A stretch of 64,000 nucleotides of DNA from Crassaminicella profunda (GCF_019884785.1 NZ_CP082326.1:3527355-3591354); one strand, 5' to 3'; positions 8,981-17,241 are shown, counted from the stretch's first letter. A program made the numbers and translations. Notes: generated by a model from the sequence alone, not told the origin.

Positions 8981-10150
8981 CTATACATATGTCAATTTTA
9001 CTTGTTTCCCTAACTTTTCCATCAACTCAATCAACTCATCTACTACTTTTAATTTTATGGTCAAATCAATTGGAAAATCCGTATTTTGATGAGCAGGATT
9101 TACAGCTTTTCCAACCCATAGATTCAAATGGGTACAATCTTCGATAAGCATTTTCGTCAGCCTTGATGCACCATCTTGATCCTTTGGTTTGTACGCTGCA
9201 TTTGTTTCAGATGCATTGATGTATCTCTTTATTTTCTCTACAACTTTACAAAGGGTAAGAACTCCTTCAGTAACAAGGTCTACTCCTTTTATATTCGCTG
9301 TAGGGGGAACATCTGGATCATAAAAGTCCATATTTACTACCAACTCTTCTTTTAATTCTCTTGCTACAATGTTTGCAGCAGTTCCTCCACAAACAACCTT
9401 TTTTCCTTCCCCTTCCATAAATTTTTTAATTACACAAGGGTCATCATTCTTATCTTTAGGAGGACCTGTGAACATATCTATTTCTTCACCTTTTCGAAAT
9501 TTCACTGTGACTACAGTCGTATCATCTCCAGGCTTATTAGCATATAGATTTTGACATACTTCTATCAGGTTTTTGGTAACATTTTTTGCACACTTTTCCT
9601 TCCCTGAAACCCTACTCAAATGATCTTTTACATTGTCCCACTGCCAACCTAAGTTCAGTATAGCTCCTACTCCTGCATGAATTACACCATCACTTACTAC
9701 AGTTAGGGTATCTCCAGGTCTTAGTGTGAAATTACTTTCTTTAATAACTCTTTCATTCATTGGGATGCTTCTTTTTTCTATATGAATATATTCATCTTCT
9801 CTTATAAGAAATAAAGGGGGATTATCATATTCAACAGCATATACTCTCCCATCATTGTTGATCTTTATAATTGTAAAAGTTGAATAAGCAATTTTTCTAA
9901 CACTACATACAGGCAAAGTATTCATAATCGTATCTACTGTCTCATCAAGGCTTGCCCCTTCCATCAACATAGTCGCTGCAATTTTTGATGTTAAGGTTGC
10001 TAATATGTTTGCTTTTACACCGCTTCCTAGCCCATCTGCTAGTACAATAATCATCCCGTCCTTTGTCCTTATGATTTCTACTTTGTCACCGCACAACTCT
10101 TCTCCATATTTATTCAAGCTATCAAAAGCAACATCTATAAAATAGGTCAC
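8981..10150 (-). CDS. SpoIIE-type PP2C protein phosphatase linked to hydrogenase
   Basis: This 389-residue protein has a SpoIIE/RsbU PP2C domain in about the first 220 residues. The metal-binding motifs are visible: ADGLGSG, SDGV and GDDTT. Residues from about 235 to the end form a second domain with GGTAANIVARELKEE and LVTEGVLTL, which I do not recognise beyond its link to such operons. The gene overlaps its upstream hydrogenase-like neighbour by 4 bases (GTG start inside its stop) and abuts the downstream hydrogenase, so all three are tightly coupled. A role in relaying redox or H2 status to a phosphoprotein is inferred from context; no partner kinase or anti-sigma factor is nearby. Confidence 0.85.
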   Translation of the reverse strand: MTYFIDVAFDSLNKYGEELCGDKVEIIRTKDGMIIVLADGLGSGVKANILATLTSKIAATMLMEGASLDETVDTIMNTLPVCSVRKIAYSTFTIIKINNDGRVYAVEYDNPPLFLIREDEYIHIEKRSIPMNERVIKESNFTLRPGDTLTVVSDGVIHAGVGAILNLGWQWDNVKDHLSRVSGKEKCAKNVTKNLIEVCQNLYANKPGDDTTVVTVKFRKGEEIDMFTGPPKDKNDDPCVIKKFMEGEGKKVVCGGTAANIVARELKEELVVNMDFYDPDVPPTANIKGVDLVTEGVLTLCKVVEKIKRYINASETNAAYKPKDQDGASRLTKMLIEDCTHLNLWVGKAVNPAHQNTDFPIDLTIKLKVVDELIELMEKLGKQVKLTYV

Positions 10151-11871
10151 TTGGCATCACCATTTTCATCTAAAGTGATTTGCTTTAATTTTGTTAAAAT
10201 AATTTTTGTCTCTGCCGTTGTTTCTCCTAGAAGGCTTGCAATTTCTTGTGCTACACGCATTTGCTTTTCAATAACTTTTTGCGCTGCATCTATTGTTTTT
10301 TCTTTTACCCGAACTAGTTCTTTTTTATGTTTTTCCTCTGATGTAGTATTTGTCATAATAGCTAATAAGACATTTTGCTTCTCTAGGTATAAAATACTTT
10401 GTAATAATACCACACCATATTGAGAATAAGCAACCTTATGTCCAATAAAATCTTTTTTTGTTTCTTTAACTTTTCGAAACATATTTTCATCCATAATCAC
10501 AGATATTGGTTTATCCTTTATTTCTTCTGCCTTTATATTAAAAATTCTTTCTGCTGTTGGATTGAATTCTTTCACATGCATTTCTTCATCTACCAAGATA
10601 ATAATATTGGGTGTATTTTCAAATATCACATTGGTTAAGCGCTCTGCTTTACTTCTCATAAAAGGAAGGCACATATTCAGCTCTGCCATTCCTTCATATA
10701 CAGCTTGAGCCTTTTCTCGACATGTATTATAACCACATCCACCACAATTTAGCTCATCCTCTGGTTCATACTTTCCTATCTTTCTTAGAATGCCTATAAT
10801 TTCTTCTTCACTTGCTTTTTTCTTGTCTATATTTCTATCAAAAAATTTCTTTGAAAACTCAATATGCTCTAAATCTTTATAGTTTTCATCAGTCAAAGAA
10901 TCTTTTTTACTTTTTACATATTCCTTTATTTTTCTCTGGCTCTTATAAAAATCTTTTTCCTCTTTAGGCATTCCTGATCCGCCTACACAACTTCCTCTAC
11001 AAGTATTTACTTCTATACAAACATTTTCTATATGATCATTTTCTATAGATTGAAATATTTTCATACATTGATCGATTCCATCCACCTTAATCACTTCATA
11101 TTTTGTTTTATCCTCATTTAGAAAGCTTTTTAAAACGCCTCCTTCTAAAGGAAATCCACATCCTTTCTTTGAACTATCTCCATCAAAAGGCTTAGGCACA
11201 AGGTCACTTAAAATGATATTTTCTTCCTCTAACCATTTTGTTAATTCTTCAAAAGTAAGTACTGCATCAATGGTACCTTTATGTTGAAAATTAATAGATT
11301 CTATTTTTTTCCCTGTACAAGGTCCAATAAATACAGTATAACTATCCATACCATATTCATGTTTCAATAATTTTCCATGGGCAATCATTGGTGAAACAAC
11401 AGGAGCTAAATATTTTATCAAGGATGGAAAATATTTTTCTACTAAATAATTTCCTGAAGGACAACTAGTGGTAATCAAATTTTTATATTTACCTGAATCT
11501 AAATACTTTTTATATAATTTTGCAACGATTTCTGCTCCAATAGCAGTTTCTTCAACAATAGAAAAACCTAAAACGTTTAAAGCAGATACAATTTGTCTTG
11601 CATCCGTCATAGAAAATGCTCCAGCAAAGGTGGGCGCAATACTAGCAACCACTTTTCTTTTGCTTTTTATTGCATCTTTGACTTCCTGAAGGTCACTTTT
11701 AATTTGTCTAGCATTTTGAGGACAAACAACTAAACATTGTCCACATCCAATACACAAATCCTCAACAATTTCTGCTTGTTCATTTTTAATTTTTATTGCC
11801 TTCACAGGACAAACCCGTAAGCACTTATAACAATTTTTACAATTCGCCTGTGAAAAATTCAAGATGCTCAC
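10147..11871 (-). CDS. HydS-like group C [FeFe] hydrogenase homologue with PAS domain
   Basis: In order, the 574 residues hold two ferredoxin clusters (cysteines about 11-50), a hydrogenase-like H-cluster domain (about 75-300), a four-Cys iron-sulfur domain (C376, C379, C384, C401) and a PAS domain (about 410-520) with a helical tail. L1 reads TTSCPSGN, so the proton-relay cysteine of catalytic enzymes is Ser136, while the cluster-ligand Cys137 remains. L2 is GPCTGKKIE and L3 is NTCRGSCVGG. This is the pattern of sensory rather than production hydrogenases. The start is GTG, 8 bases after GGGAGG. It overlaps the PP2C phosphatase gene by 4 bases, which suggests a direct functional pair. Confidence 0.9.
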   Translation of the reverse strand: MSILNFSQANCKNCYKCLRVCPVKAIKIKNEQAEIVEDLCIGCGQCLVVCPQNARQIKSDLQEVKDAIKSKRKVVASIAPTFAGAFSMTDARQIVSALNVLGFSIVEETAIGAEIVAKLYKKYLDSGKYKNLITTSCPSGNYLVEKYFPSLIKYLAPVVSPMIAHGKLLKHEYGMDSYTVFIGPCTGKKIESINFQHKGTIDAVLTFEELTKWLEEENIILSDLVPKPFDGDSSKKGCGFPLEGGVLKSFLNEDKTKYEVIKVDGIDQCMKIFQSIENDHIENVCIEVNTCRGSCVGGSGMPKEEKDFYKSQRKIKEYVKSKKDSLTDENYKDLEHIEFSKKFFDRNIDKKKASEEEIIGILRKIGKYEPEDELNCGGCGYNTCREKAQAVYEGMAELNMCLPFMRSKAERLTNVIFENTPNIIILVDEEMHVKEFNPTAERIFNIKAEEIKDKPISVIMDENMFRKVKETKKDFIGHKVAYSQYGVVLLQSILYLEKQNVLLAIMTNTTSEEKHKKELVRVKEKTIDAAQKVIEKQMRVAQEIASLLGETTAETKIILTKLKQITLDENGDAK

Positions 11872-11873
11872 TT

Positions 11874-12119
11874 TTATAACCTCCCAAGAACAAATTCCTC
11901 AAAAAATGCTTCTACTTTGTTTTCATCCACTGAAAGAATAGGGCTATCATTTACTTTTACTGAAACAGCCTTCGTACATTCACCAAGACAAAACTCTGCT
12001 TTGATTGTTATCTGATCAGCTAAATTTCTTTCATCTACAATTTTTTGTAGCCCATGAATAACATTGTATGCTCCTTTCAAATGACAGGCACTTCCTATAC
12101 ATACATGAATCGTTACCAT
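11874..12119 (-). CDS. NuoE-like thioredoxin-fold [2Fe-2S] protein
   Basis: The 81-residue protein has the cysteine pattern of thioredoxin-like [2Fe-2S] ferredoxins: CIGSAC near the N-terminus and CLGEC about 35 residues later. Such proteins pass electrons in NADH-linked hydrogenases. It is the first gene of the hydrogenase operon and is separated by 2 bases from the HydS-like gene. I use the ATG at 12119 because AAGGGAG lies 8 bases ahead; the GTG at 12128 directly abuts that box. Confidence 0.85.
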   Translation of the reverse strand: MVTIHVCIGSACHLKGAYNVIHGLQKIVDERNLADQITIKAEFCLGECTKAVSVKVNDSPILSVDENKVEAFFEEFVLGRL

Positions 12120-12200
12120 CCTTGCCACTCCCTTCTTTGTATGGATTATTTATTGAGAAACTATTTATACCTATAAATTTTATCTTTCAATTCTACCCTC

Positions 12201-12229
12201 AGTATACTATCTCGTTAAAAATTTATCAA
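12201..12229 (-). promoter_or_regulatory. Probable sigma-A promoter of the hydrogenase operon
   Basis: The -35 box TTGATA (12224-12229) and -10 box TATACT (12201-12206) are separated by 17 bases, about 75 bases upstream of the first gene. Confidence 0.65.
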
Positions 12230-12267
12230 CGTTTTATAAGATTTTTTATTTATACATATATATCCAT

Positions 12268-12296
12268 AAAAAGAAAAAGTCTTTTTAAAAGACTCT
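12268..12296 (-). terminator. Terminator after a candidate 25-aa peptide gene
   Basis: A 7-bp stem AGTCTTT/AAAGACT (12278-12284 with 12288-12294) is followed on the minus strand by TTTTTCTT. It starts right after the stop codon of the small ORF at 12300-12377 and separates it from the hydrogenase promoter. Confidence 0.7.
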
Positions 12297-12299
12297 TCA

Positions 12300-12377
12300 T
12301 CACATCATCTTATCTACATATAATAATACTGCAATACATAAAATACATATTCCTACCCAAAGAATCCACTTTTTCAA
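12300..12377 (-). CDS. Candidate 25-aa single-TM peptide
   Basis: A short reading frame starts with TTG at 12377, with a strong GGGAGGGG box 7 bases upstream, and ends with TGA at 12300. The peptide begins M-K-K-W, has about 17 hydrophobic residues including two Cys, and ends D-K-M-M, so it reads as one membrane helix with a positive N-terminal flank. A terminator follows immediately. It is below usual gene-calling length. Strong ribosome binding site, membrane-helix content and adjacent terminator are the support; conservation is unknown to me. Confidence 0.5.
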   Translation of the reverse strand: MKKWILWVGICILCIAVLLYVDKMM

Positions 12378-12483
12378 TTAATCCCCTCCCTAATATTTCA
12401 TTATATGAAGGGAAATATCCTTCTATTACATTGGACAATTTCAAATAAAGTTTTCTTCATTTTCATTCCTTTATTTAAAATAT

Positions 12484-12708
12484 TTATCCACATTTTTATG
12501 TGAATGTGGATAAATATTGTGCATAACCTTTCTCTCTTAACAGGCTATATTTGAATACATTTTGAAATTTTTTCATGCTTGTCCACATATCCATATGGAG
12601 AAAAATTAGGAACTATGGATAATTTTGTGGATAACTATACATCTATACAACCATTGATTTTACTGAGTTTTGAAGTATTCTGAAAACTTTATTCACATTT
12701 TATCCACA
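12484..12708. other. DnaA-box cluster
   Basis: Six matches to TTATNCACA lie within 225 bases: 12484-12492 (+), 12505-12513 (-), 12518-12526 (-, TTATGCACA), 12626-12634 (-), 12689-12697 (+, TTATTCACA) and 12700-12708 (+). Four are the perfect TTATCCACA. One-mismatch boxes lie at 12579-12587 and 12614-12622. The region is intergenic, between cwlD and the small peptide gene. dnaA, dnaN and rpmH are not in the window, so this is more likely a DnaA-binding regulatory or titration site than oriC itself. Confidence 0.75.
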
Positions 12709-12783
12709 ACATTTCTTGCTTATTAATGTCGTATAACTTTGAATCTTTGCAAATTATAATCTTCATTCCATCTTAAAGATTAT

Positions 12784-13494
12784 TTAGCTCTTTACATCTT
12801 CACGAAAATATCTAAGAATACCAATATAAATACTCCATGCTACCTTCTCTTGATATTTCTCATCCTGAAATAATCTTTCTTCTGTAGGATTAGATAAAAA
12901 ACCACATTCCACTAAAACCGTTGGCATACTGCATTGTTTTAACAAATATATATCACTCTTTTGTTTTGCTACTCGCTTATTTCCATTATCAAGAACTCTG
13001 ATAAATTCTTCCTGCATGAGTTCTGCAAGCCTTTTGCTTTCGTCTGAATTCTTAGGATAGAAAGTTTGAGCCCCATAGTATTTTGACTCACTAAAACTAT
13101 TCATATGAATACTGACAAATATATCTGCCTCACTTTCATCTCTTAGCTTTTTTCTATTCTTTAAATCTTCATTTTTCTTCTTTCTTATAGTTCCATCATC
13201 AGAATATAATCCCATATCTTGATCCCTTGTTAAAAGAACAATTGCACCATCCTGCTCTAATAATTTTCTTACTCTTAGTGCAATCTCAAGATTAATCTTG
13301 CTCTCTAAAACACCATTTTTTCCAACAGCCCCTCCATCTATCCCTCCATGACCTGCATCTATTATAATCACTTTATTCAAAGTCATAGTCTTTGACGTTT
13401 CTAATACTGTATTCATACAAAGAGTAAAAATAATGGCCATTATAAAAATCACTACTCCTATAAGCCATTTTTTCCTTATAATTAATACTCTCAT
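12784..13494 (-). CDS. cwlD: N-acetylmuramoyl-L-alanine amidase CwlD
   Basis: The 236-residue protein has an N-terminal membrane anchor (about 8-27) and an Amidase_3 domain. The zinc and catalytic residues are visible: H49 in DAGHGG, E64 in LESK, H130 in SIHMNS and E196 in VECGF. CwlD removes the peptide side chain from muramic acid so that muramic-delta-lactam can form in spore cortex, which marks the cortex for lysis at germination. Length matches the Bacillus enzyme. The DnaA-box cluster lies directly downstream of its stop. Confidence 0.93.
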   Translation of the reverse strand: MRVLIIRKKWLIGVVIFIMAIIFTLCMNTVLETSKTMTLNKVIIIDAGHGGIDGGAVGKNGVLESKINLEIALRVRKLLEQDGAIVLLTRDQDMGLYSDDGTIRKKKNEDLKNRKKLRDESEADIFVSIHMNSFSESKYYGAQTFYPKNSDESKRLAELMQEEFIRVLDNGNKRVAKQKSDIYLLKQCSMPTVLVECGFLSNPTEERLFQDEKYQEKVAWSIYIGILRYFREDVKS

Positions 13495-13689
13495 TTTTTA
13501 ACCTCCTTGTTTTCTATAGATCTATCAATTTGAATTTTAATCTCGTGATTTATCATGGCGTAAGATTAAATTTTAAAGTCCTCATTTATGCCCTCAAATC
13601 TATTTATTGACACTTGTTTTTTAATTTACATATCTATATTTAATCCTATTCAATAGAAAAAAATATATGAAACAGAAAAACTATAAAAA

Positions 13690-13716
13690 AGAAAAAACAG
13701 AGTTTTCACTCTGTTT
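13690..13716 (-). terminator. Terminator overlapping the end of the metallopeptidase gene
   Basis: The perfect 9-bp stem AAACAGAGT/ACTCTGTTT with a 4-base loop is followed on the minus strand by a TTTTTTC tail. The stop codon (13706-13708) lies in the hairpin and the last sense codons form its 5' arm. Confidence 0.85.
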
Positions 13717-14830
13717 CATAAATGAACTGAACCCATTCTTTATTCAATTCCTCTACACTCATGCCTAATATTCTTTCTACAACCAGATGAAATCTTTCTA
13801 TAGACTTCTCATTTACCTCAGAACCTGTACCTTCATCATAAGGAAATTTTCCTAATTCCTCTACTATTTTCTTCACTTTCTCAAGACCATATGTCTCTAC
13901 CATAAATTTTACAATCATTCCAGCACTATCATAATAACAATTAATGCTTTTAGAATCTTCCATTTTTTCAAGATTAGCTTTTTCAAGTTTAAGGATATCT
14001 ATTTTATAATCCTTATAAGTATTTAGATAATATTCTTTTGTCTGATAATCTTTTAGTTCATTAGGAAAATTAGCAAAATAAACAGCTAGCCCCTCTGTAA
14101 ACCAATAAGGCATATTATTATTTGACTTTTTTATAGTAATTTTATGAATCAATTCATGTTCTAAAATTTTTCTATAGGTTTCTTCATTTTTAAATTCTGT
14201 TGTCTTAATAGATTCTGGATATTCATACCATCCTCCAAATTGCCAGGAAAAAGAAAGCTTTACCGATTGTCTTAATAATTCTTTATCTTCATATAGCTTT
14301 ATAGTCGTATACCCCTCTATCTTCTCCCCATATCTTTTTTGAACATTCTCATAAGCATCTTCACAAGCACTTTTTATATACATTGCATATTTTTCTAAAT
14401 TCTTAAGATATTTTATTTTGAAATGTTGGGTATCTATTTCATCAAATAATAGATCATGATCCTTCCACTGGTCGTCTTCCTTCACTAATACTAAAGGGAA
14501 CTCTATGTTATATTTTTTTCCTTCATATTGATAGCTTTGTCTAAGATTTAAACAAACTTTAGCCGTATCCAATATTTTTATTTTTTCTACATTTAAGGTA
14601 TAATCTTCAATCTTATTCTCCTGAATATCTCTCATCCAGCTTTTTTTCTCTGCTAAATACTGAGACTCCTCTTTAGAAATGGTATTCATATAACTTTCTA
14701 AATCCTTTTCATTTACAGATCTTTCTTGCTTCTGAACAAAATCTTGTATTTCCCCTTTTATTTCTTTCTTGACACATCCTGTACACAATAATATTAAACT
14801 CAAAACAATTAATAATAAATATTTTCTCAT
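13706..14830 (-). CDS. Lipoprotein metallopeptidase, peptidase MA-like
   Basis: The 374-residue protein begins with a lipoprotein signal ending in lipobox CTGC (Cys19), so it is anchored outside the membrane. A gluzincin zinc site is seen as HELIH (225-229) with the downstream glutamate in WFTEGLAVY (E246), the layout of the peptidase MA family. Residues 20-135 form a separate NTF2/SnoaL-like looking segment (QERSVNEKDLESYM). Substrate unknown. It is preceded downstream-wise by the MazG-like gene with only about 50 bases between, and has its own terminator. Confidence 0.78.
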   Translation of the reverse strand: MRKYLLLIVLSLILLCTGCVKKEIKGEIQDFVQKQERSVNEKDLESYMNTISKEESQYLAEKKSWMRDIQENKIEDYTLNVEKIKILDTAKVCLNLRQSYQYEGKKYNIEFPLVLVKEDDQWKDHDLLFDEIDTQHFKIKYLKNLEKYAMYIKSACEDAYENVQKRYGEKIEGYTTIKLYEDKELLRQSVKLSFSWQFGGWYEYPESIKTTEFKNEETYRKILEHELIHKITIKKSNNNMPYWFTEGLAVYFANFPNELKDYQTKEYYLNTYKDYKIDILKLEKANLEKMEDSKSINCYYDSAGMIVKFMVETYGLEKVKKIVEELGKFPYDEGTGSEVNEKSIERFHLVVERILGMSVEELNKEWVQFIYETE

Positions 14831-14882
14831 TTTCTCCCCTTATTGAAACCAATTTGTAGACAGTTTTTTAATAAATCATCTT

Positions 14883-15212
14883 TTACCCTTCTACTTTGAT
14901 ATACCCTTTTTTCACCAATTTGTTAATATGGTCATCTACCTTTTCTTTTATACTAATCCCATATTCTTCTTCAAGTACAAACATCATGGATACTGCAACT
15001 TGAGCCACATCTAAAAGCTCATTACTAATCATTTCCACGACTTCCTTTTCTTTTAAATTAACTTTTTCGCCATTCATTCCTCTAAATTTTCCTATTGCCT
15101 GTGCCAATTCTCCAGCTTCTTCCATTAGCTTTAAGCAAGTAGATTCAAGACCTGGCTGTAGATTATTTAATTTCGGTAAACTAATCTGCTTAAAAGTTGT
15201 ATATTGATCCAT
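14883..15212 (-). CDS. MazG-like nucleotide pyrophosphohydrolase
   Basis: This 109-residue all-alpha protein has the metal-binding motifs of the MazG/dUTPase-like fold: LMEEAGELAQ and NELLDVAQVAVS. Small MazG-like proteins hydrolyse nucleoside triphosphates to monophosphates and clean the nucleotide pool. GAAGGGAG lies just upstream of the ATG. The length suits a single-domain MazG-like protein rather than the longer two-domain MazG. Confidence 0.85.
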   Translation of the reverse strand: MDQYTTFKQISLPKLNNLQPGLESTCLKLMEEAGELAQAIGKFRGMNGEKVNLKEKEVVEMISNELLDVAQVAVSMMFVLEEEYGISIKEKVDDHINKLVKKGYIKVEG

Positions 15213-15376
15213 TATTTTTTCTCCCTTCTAGATTATATTTTTCTCTATCTATTTTATACTTTTTTTTAAGCTAAACAAAGTATTTCAAAAACATTTTTAA
15301 GCTTCTCTTGATTTTTTCGCCATATTCATATATAATTTTATTAAAGTTTTCTATTTATTCATATTTTTTTAATTAT

Positions 15377-15405
15377 TTGCATTTTTTTACTAAACTCTAC
15401 ATAAT
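15377..15405 (+). promoter_or_regulatory. Probable promoter of the Spo0E-like gene
   Basis: TTGCAT (15377-15382) and CATAAT (15400-15405) are spaced by 17 bases, about 60 bases before the start codon. Confidence 0.5.
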
Positions 15406-15465
15406 CTCTTGTTAATCGAGAGACTTTTTGAGTTTTTTGTCATTTTTTGAAAAGGGGGAAGAAAA

Positions 15466-15624
15466 ATGTCAGGAACTGAGCTAAAGAAGAGGATTGAAGA
15501 AACAAATGTAGAATTATGTACACTGCTAAGTACCAAGCATTACAATTTACTAGAAAAGGATATTATCAAATGTAGTCAAAAACTTGATACATTGATTGTA
15601 GAATATATGCAAACATTATCTTAA
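15466..15624 (+). CDS. Spo0E-family aspartyl-phosphate phosphatase
   Basis: The 52-residue protein starts at ATG 15466 after AAAGGGGGAAG and is followed directly by a terminator. It has the Spo0E-like plan of two short helices, with the family signature S-Q-K-L-D (residues 38-42) followed by a hydrophobic heptad-like stretch. Members dephosphorylate Spo0A~P or related response regulators and delay sporulation. It is one of few plus-strand genes here and stands alone between two minus-strand genes. The specific regulator it acts on is inferred, not seen. Confidence 0.85.
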   Translation: MSGTELKKRIEETNVELCTLLSTKHYNLLEKDIIKCSQKLDTLIVEYMQTLS

Positions 15625-15650
15625 GAAACCTTCACGGTTTCTTTTTTTCT
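15623..15650 (+). terminator. Terminator of the Spo0E-like gene
   Basis: The stem AAGAAACC/GGTTTCTT with a 5-base loop is followed by a T-rich tail and begins at the stop codon. Confidence 0.88.
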
Positions 15651-15714
15651 TTACTTCAATAAAAATCCATACTGTAAGTTTCTCTATGCTCCTACAATCT
15701 ACTTTCGTAATAAG

Positions 15715-15746
15715 TAAAAATATAAAGCAGACAACACAGTCTGCTT
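15715..15746 (-). terminator. Terminator of the AI-2E transporter gene
   Basis: The 8-bp stem AAGCAGAC/GTCTGCTT with a 6-base loop overlaps the stop codon. The minus-strand tail is T-rich but interrupted (TTATATTTTT). Confidence 0.7.
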
Positions 15747-16920
15747 ATTTTGAAGTCAATGTTTTATTTTTCTTTTCTTCTAATCTTTTATTTACAAATC
15801 GCCTGATAGCCATAATAATTACGGATATAGCTGGAACACCTAAAAACATACCCATTACACCAAACAAACTTCCTCCTAAAACAATCGAAAATATAATCCA
15901 AAGTGGACTAACACCCATTTTATCTCCTAATATTTTAGGTCCTAAATATAATCCGTCAAATTGTTGCAATAACATAAGGAAAAGAAGTACCCACAAGGCT
16001 TTTTTTATACTAACAAAAGCTACAAAAATAAACCCAATAATTGCACCTATAAAAGGTCCAAAATAAGGAATCATATTTGAAATCATTACCATAATCCCAA
16101 TTAACAATGCATATGGGCTTTTCATCAAATATAATACACCTAAAGCAATTAATCCAATAATAAATGAATCAATAGATTTTCCTATAACAAATTTTACAAA
16201 AGTATGATCTGCTTCTTTGCAAAACTTCTTAAAATGATCTACATAATCATCATCAAATATTGCTCTCAAAAATCTTTCTGCATTTTTTAACAATTTATCT
16301 TTATCAATCAAAATATAAAAAGAAACGACCAATGATAAAAGAATATTTAATGTCCTTGAGGTAATAGCAATAATACTAAACAGTAAATTGGTTAAACTAG
16401 CCTTAAATATTTGACTTCCTTTACGAAATAACTCATTAATATTTTTTTGTAACTCCTCTTCGATATTATATATATCTTGTGCATATAAATCATCAATCCA
16501 ATTCACAATTCTGTGTTCATGATCTTCTATAAATGTGGGAAGGGTACTCAACAAATCTTTAATACTCATAGCAATTCTTGGAACAACCAAAGATATGACT
16601 ATTACTATAAATAATATAAATAATATAAATACAAGGACTGTACTAATCAATCGATTATACTTCGTATTTTCTTTAAATTTTGAAATTTTAGTCAGTAAAT
16701 TGAATTCGAACCACTTAACCATTGGATTTAGAATATATGCAATGAGTACAGCTGCTATAAACGGTTTTAATACACTTATAATGGTTCCCATTTTTACAGA
16801 AATAGAATAATATAAATCATTCATATTATCCATAAACTTATAAAATATAATGGAAAAAATAATCACTATGAATAGATTCATATAATGTCCAAACTTTTGC
16901 CTCTTATACCACCCCTTCAT
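15745..16920 (-). CDS. AI-2E family transporter
   Basis: The 391-residue polytopic protein begins with membrane segments near 15-35 and 45-65, followed by a soluble extracytoplasmic helical region (about 120-195) and a C-terminal group of helices containing the family pattern PYFGPFIGA and LGPKILGDKMGVSPLW. The family (PF01594, also called UPF0118/PerM) includes AI-2 exporters, but also sodium/proton antiporters and proteins of unknown cargo, so transport of autoinducer-2 is not implied. The gene is monocistronic. Confidence 0.85.
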   Translation of the reverse strand: MKGWYKRQKFGHYMNLFIVIIFSIIFYKFMDNMNDLYYSISVKMGTIISVLKPFIAAVLIAYILNPMVKWFEFNLLTKISKFKENTKYNRLISTVLVFILFILFIVIVISLVVPRIAMSIKDLLSTLPTFIEDHEHRIVNWIDDLYAQDIYNIEEELQKNINELFRKGSQIFKASLTNLLFSIIAITSRTLNILLSLVVSFYILIDKDKLLKNAERFLRAIFDDDYVDHFKKFCKEADHTFVKFVIGKSIDSFIIGLIALGVLYLMKSPYALLIGIMVMISNMIPYFGPFIGAIIGFIFVAFVSIKKALWVLLFLMLLQQFDGLYLGPKILGDKMGVSPLWIIFSIVLGGSLFGVMGMFLGVPAISVIIMAIRRFVNKRLEEKKNKTLTSK

Positions 16921-17164
16921 CCAAACACCCCCTTTTCTTTAATAGGTTTATTATATATAATTGTATCCATTTTAGCTATAGTTGACACAAATAGCTTCTA
17001 CGAAATTTTAACTTTTGTTCTTTGATCAAATCATATCTTCAGTTTTCAAATTATACATATATCATTTAAACTTATCAGCACATTAAAATTTTTTACCTTT
17101 AAAAACTTTCCATATATATTATAGATTAATGATCCACATTTTTTAGTTTCCTATTTTACTAGAA

Positions 17165-17203
17165 AGTATAAAACACTACTCAGTCGTAAACTAAGTAGTG
17201 TTT
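17165..17203 (-). terminator. Terminator after rpsI
   Basis: A 10-bp stem AAACACTACT/AGTAGTGTTT, extended by an inner AGT/ACT pair, lies 39 bases after the rpsI stop. The T tail is weak. Confidence 0.7.
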
Positions 17204-17241
17204 CTTGTTTCCATATATAAATAATTCGAAGATAAAAAATA

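Noticed and set aside
12068-12448. 126-aa plus-strand ORF across the hydrogenase promoter region
   Set aside because: No ribosome binding site, low-complexity Ile/Phe/Tyr-rich sequence, and it overlaps the [2Fe-2S] gene, a promoter and a terminator on the other strand.
12484-12708. Region as the chromosomal origin oriC
   Set aside because: The flanking genes are not dnaA, dnaN or rpmH and no clear DNA-unwinding element with DnaA-trio pattern was identified; kept as a DnaA-box cluster only.
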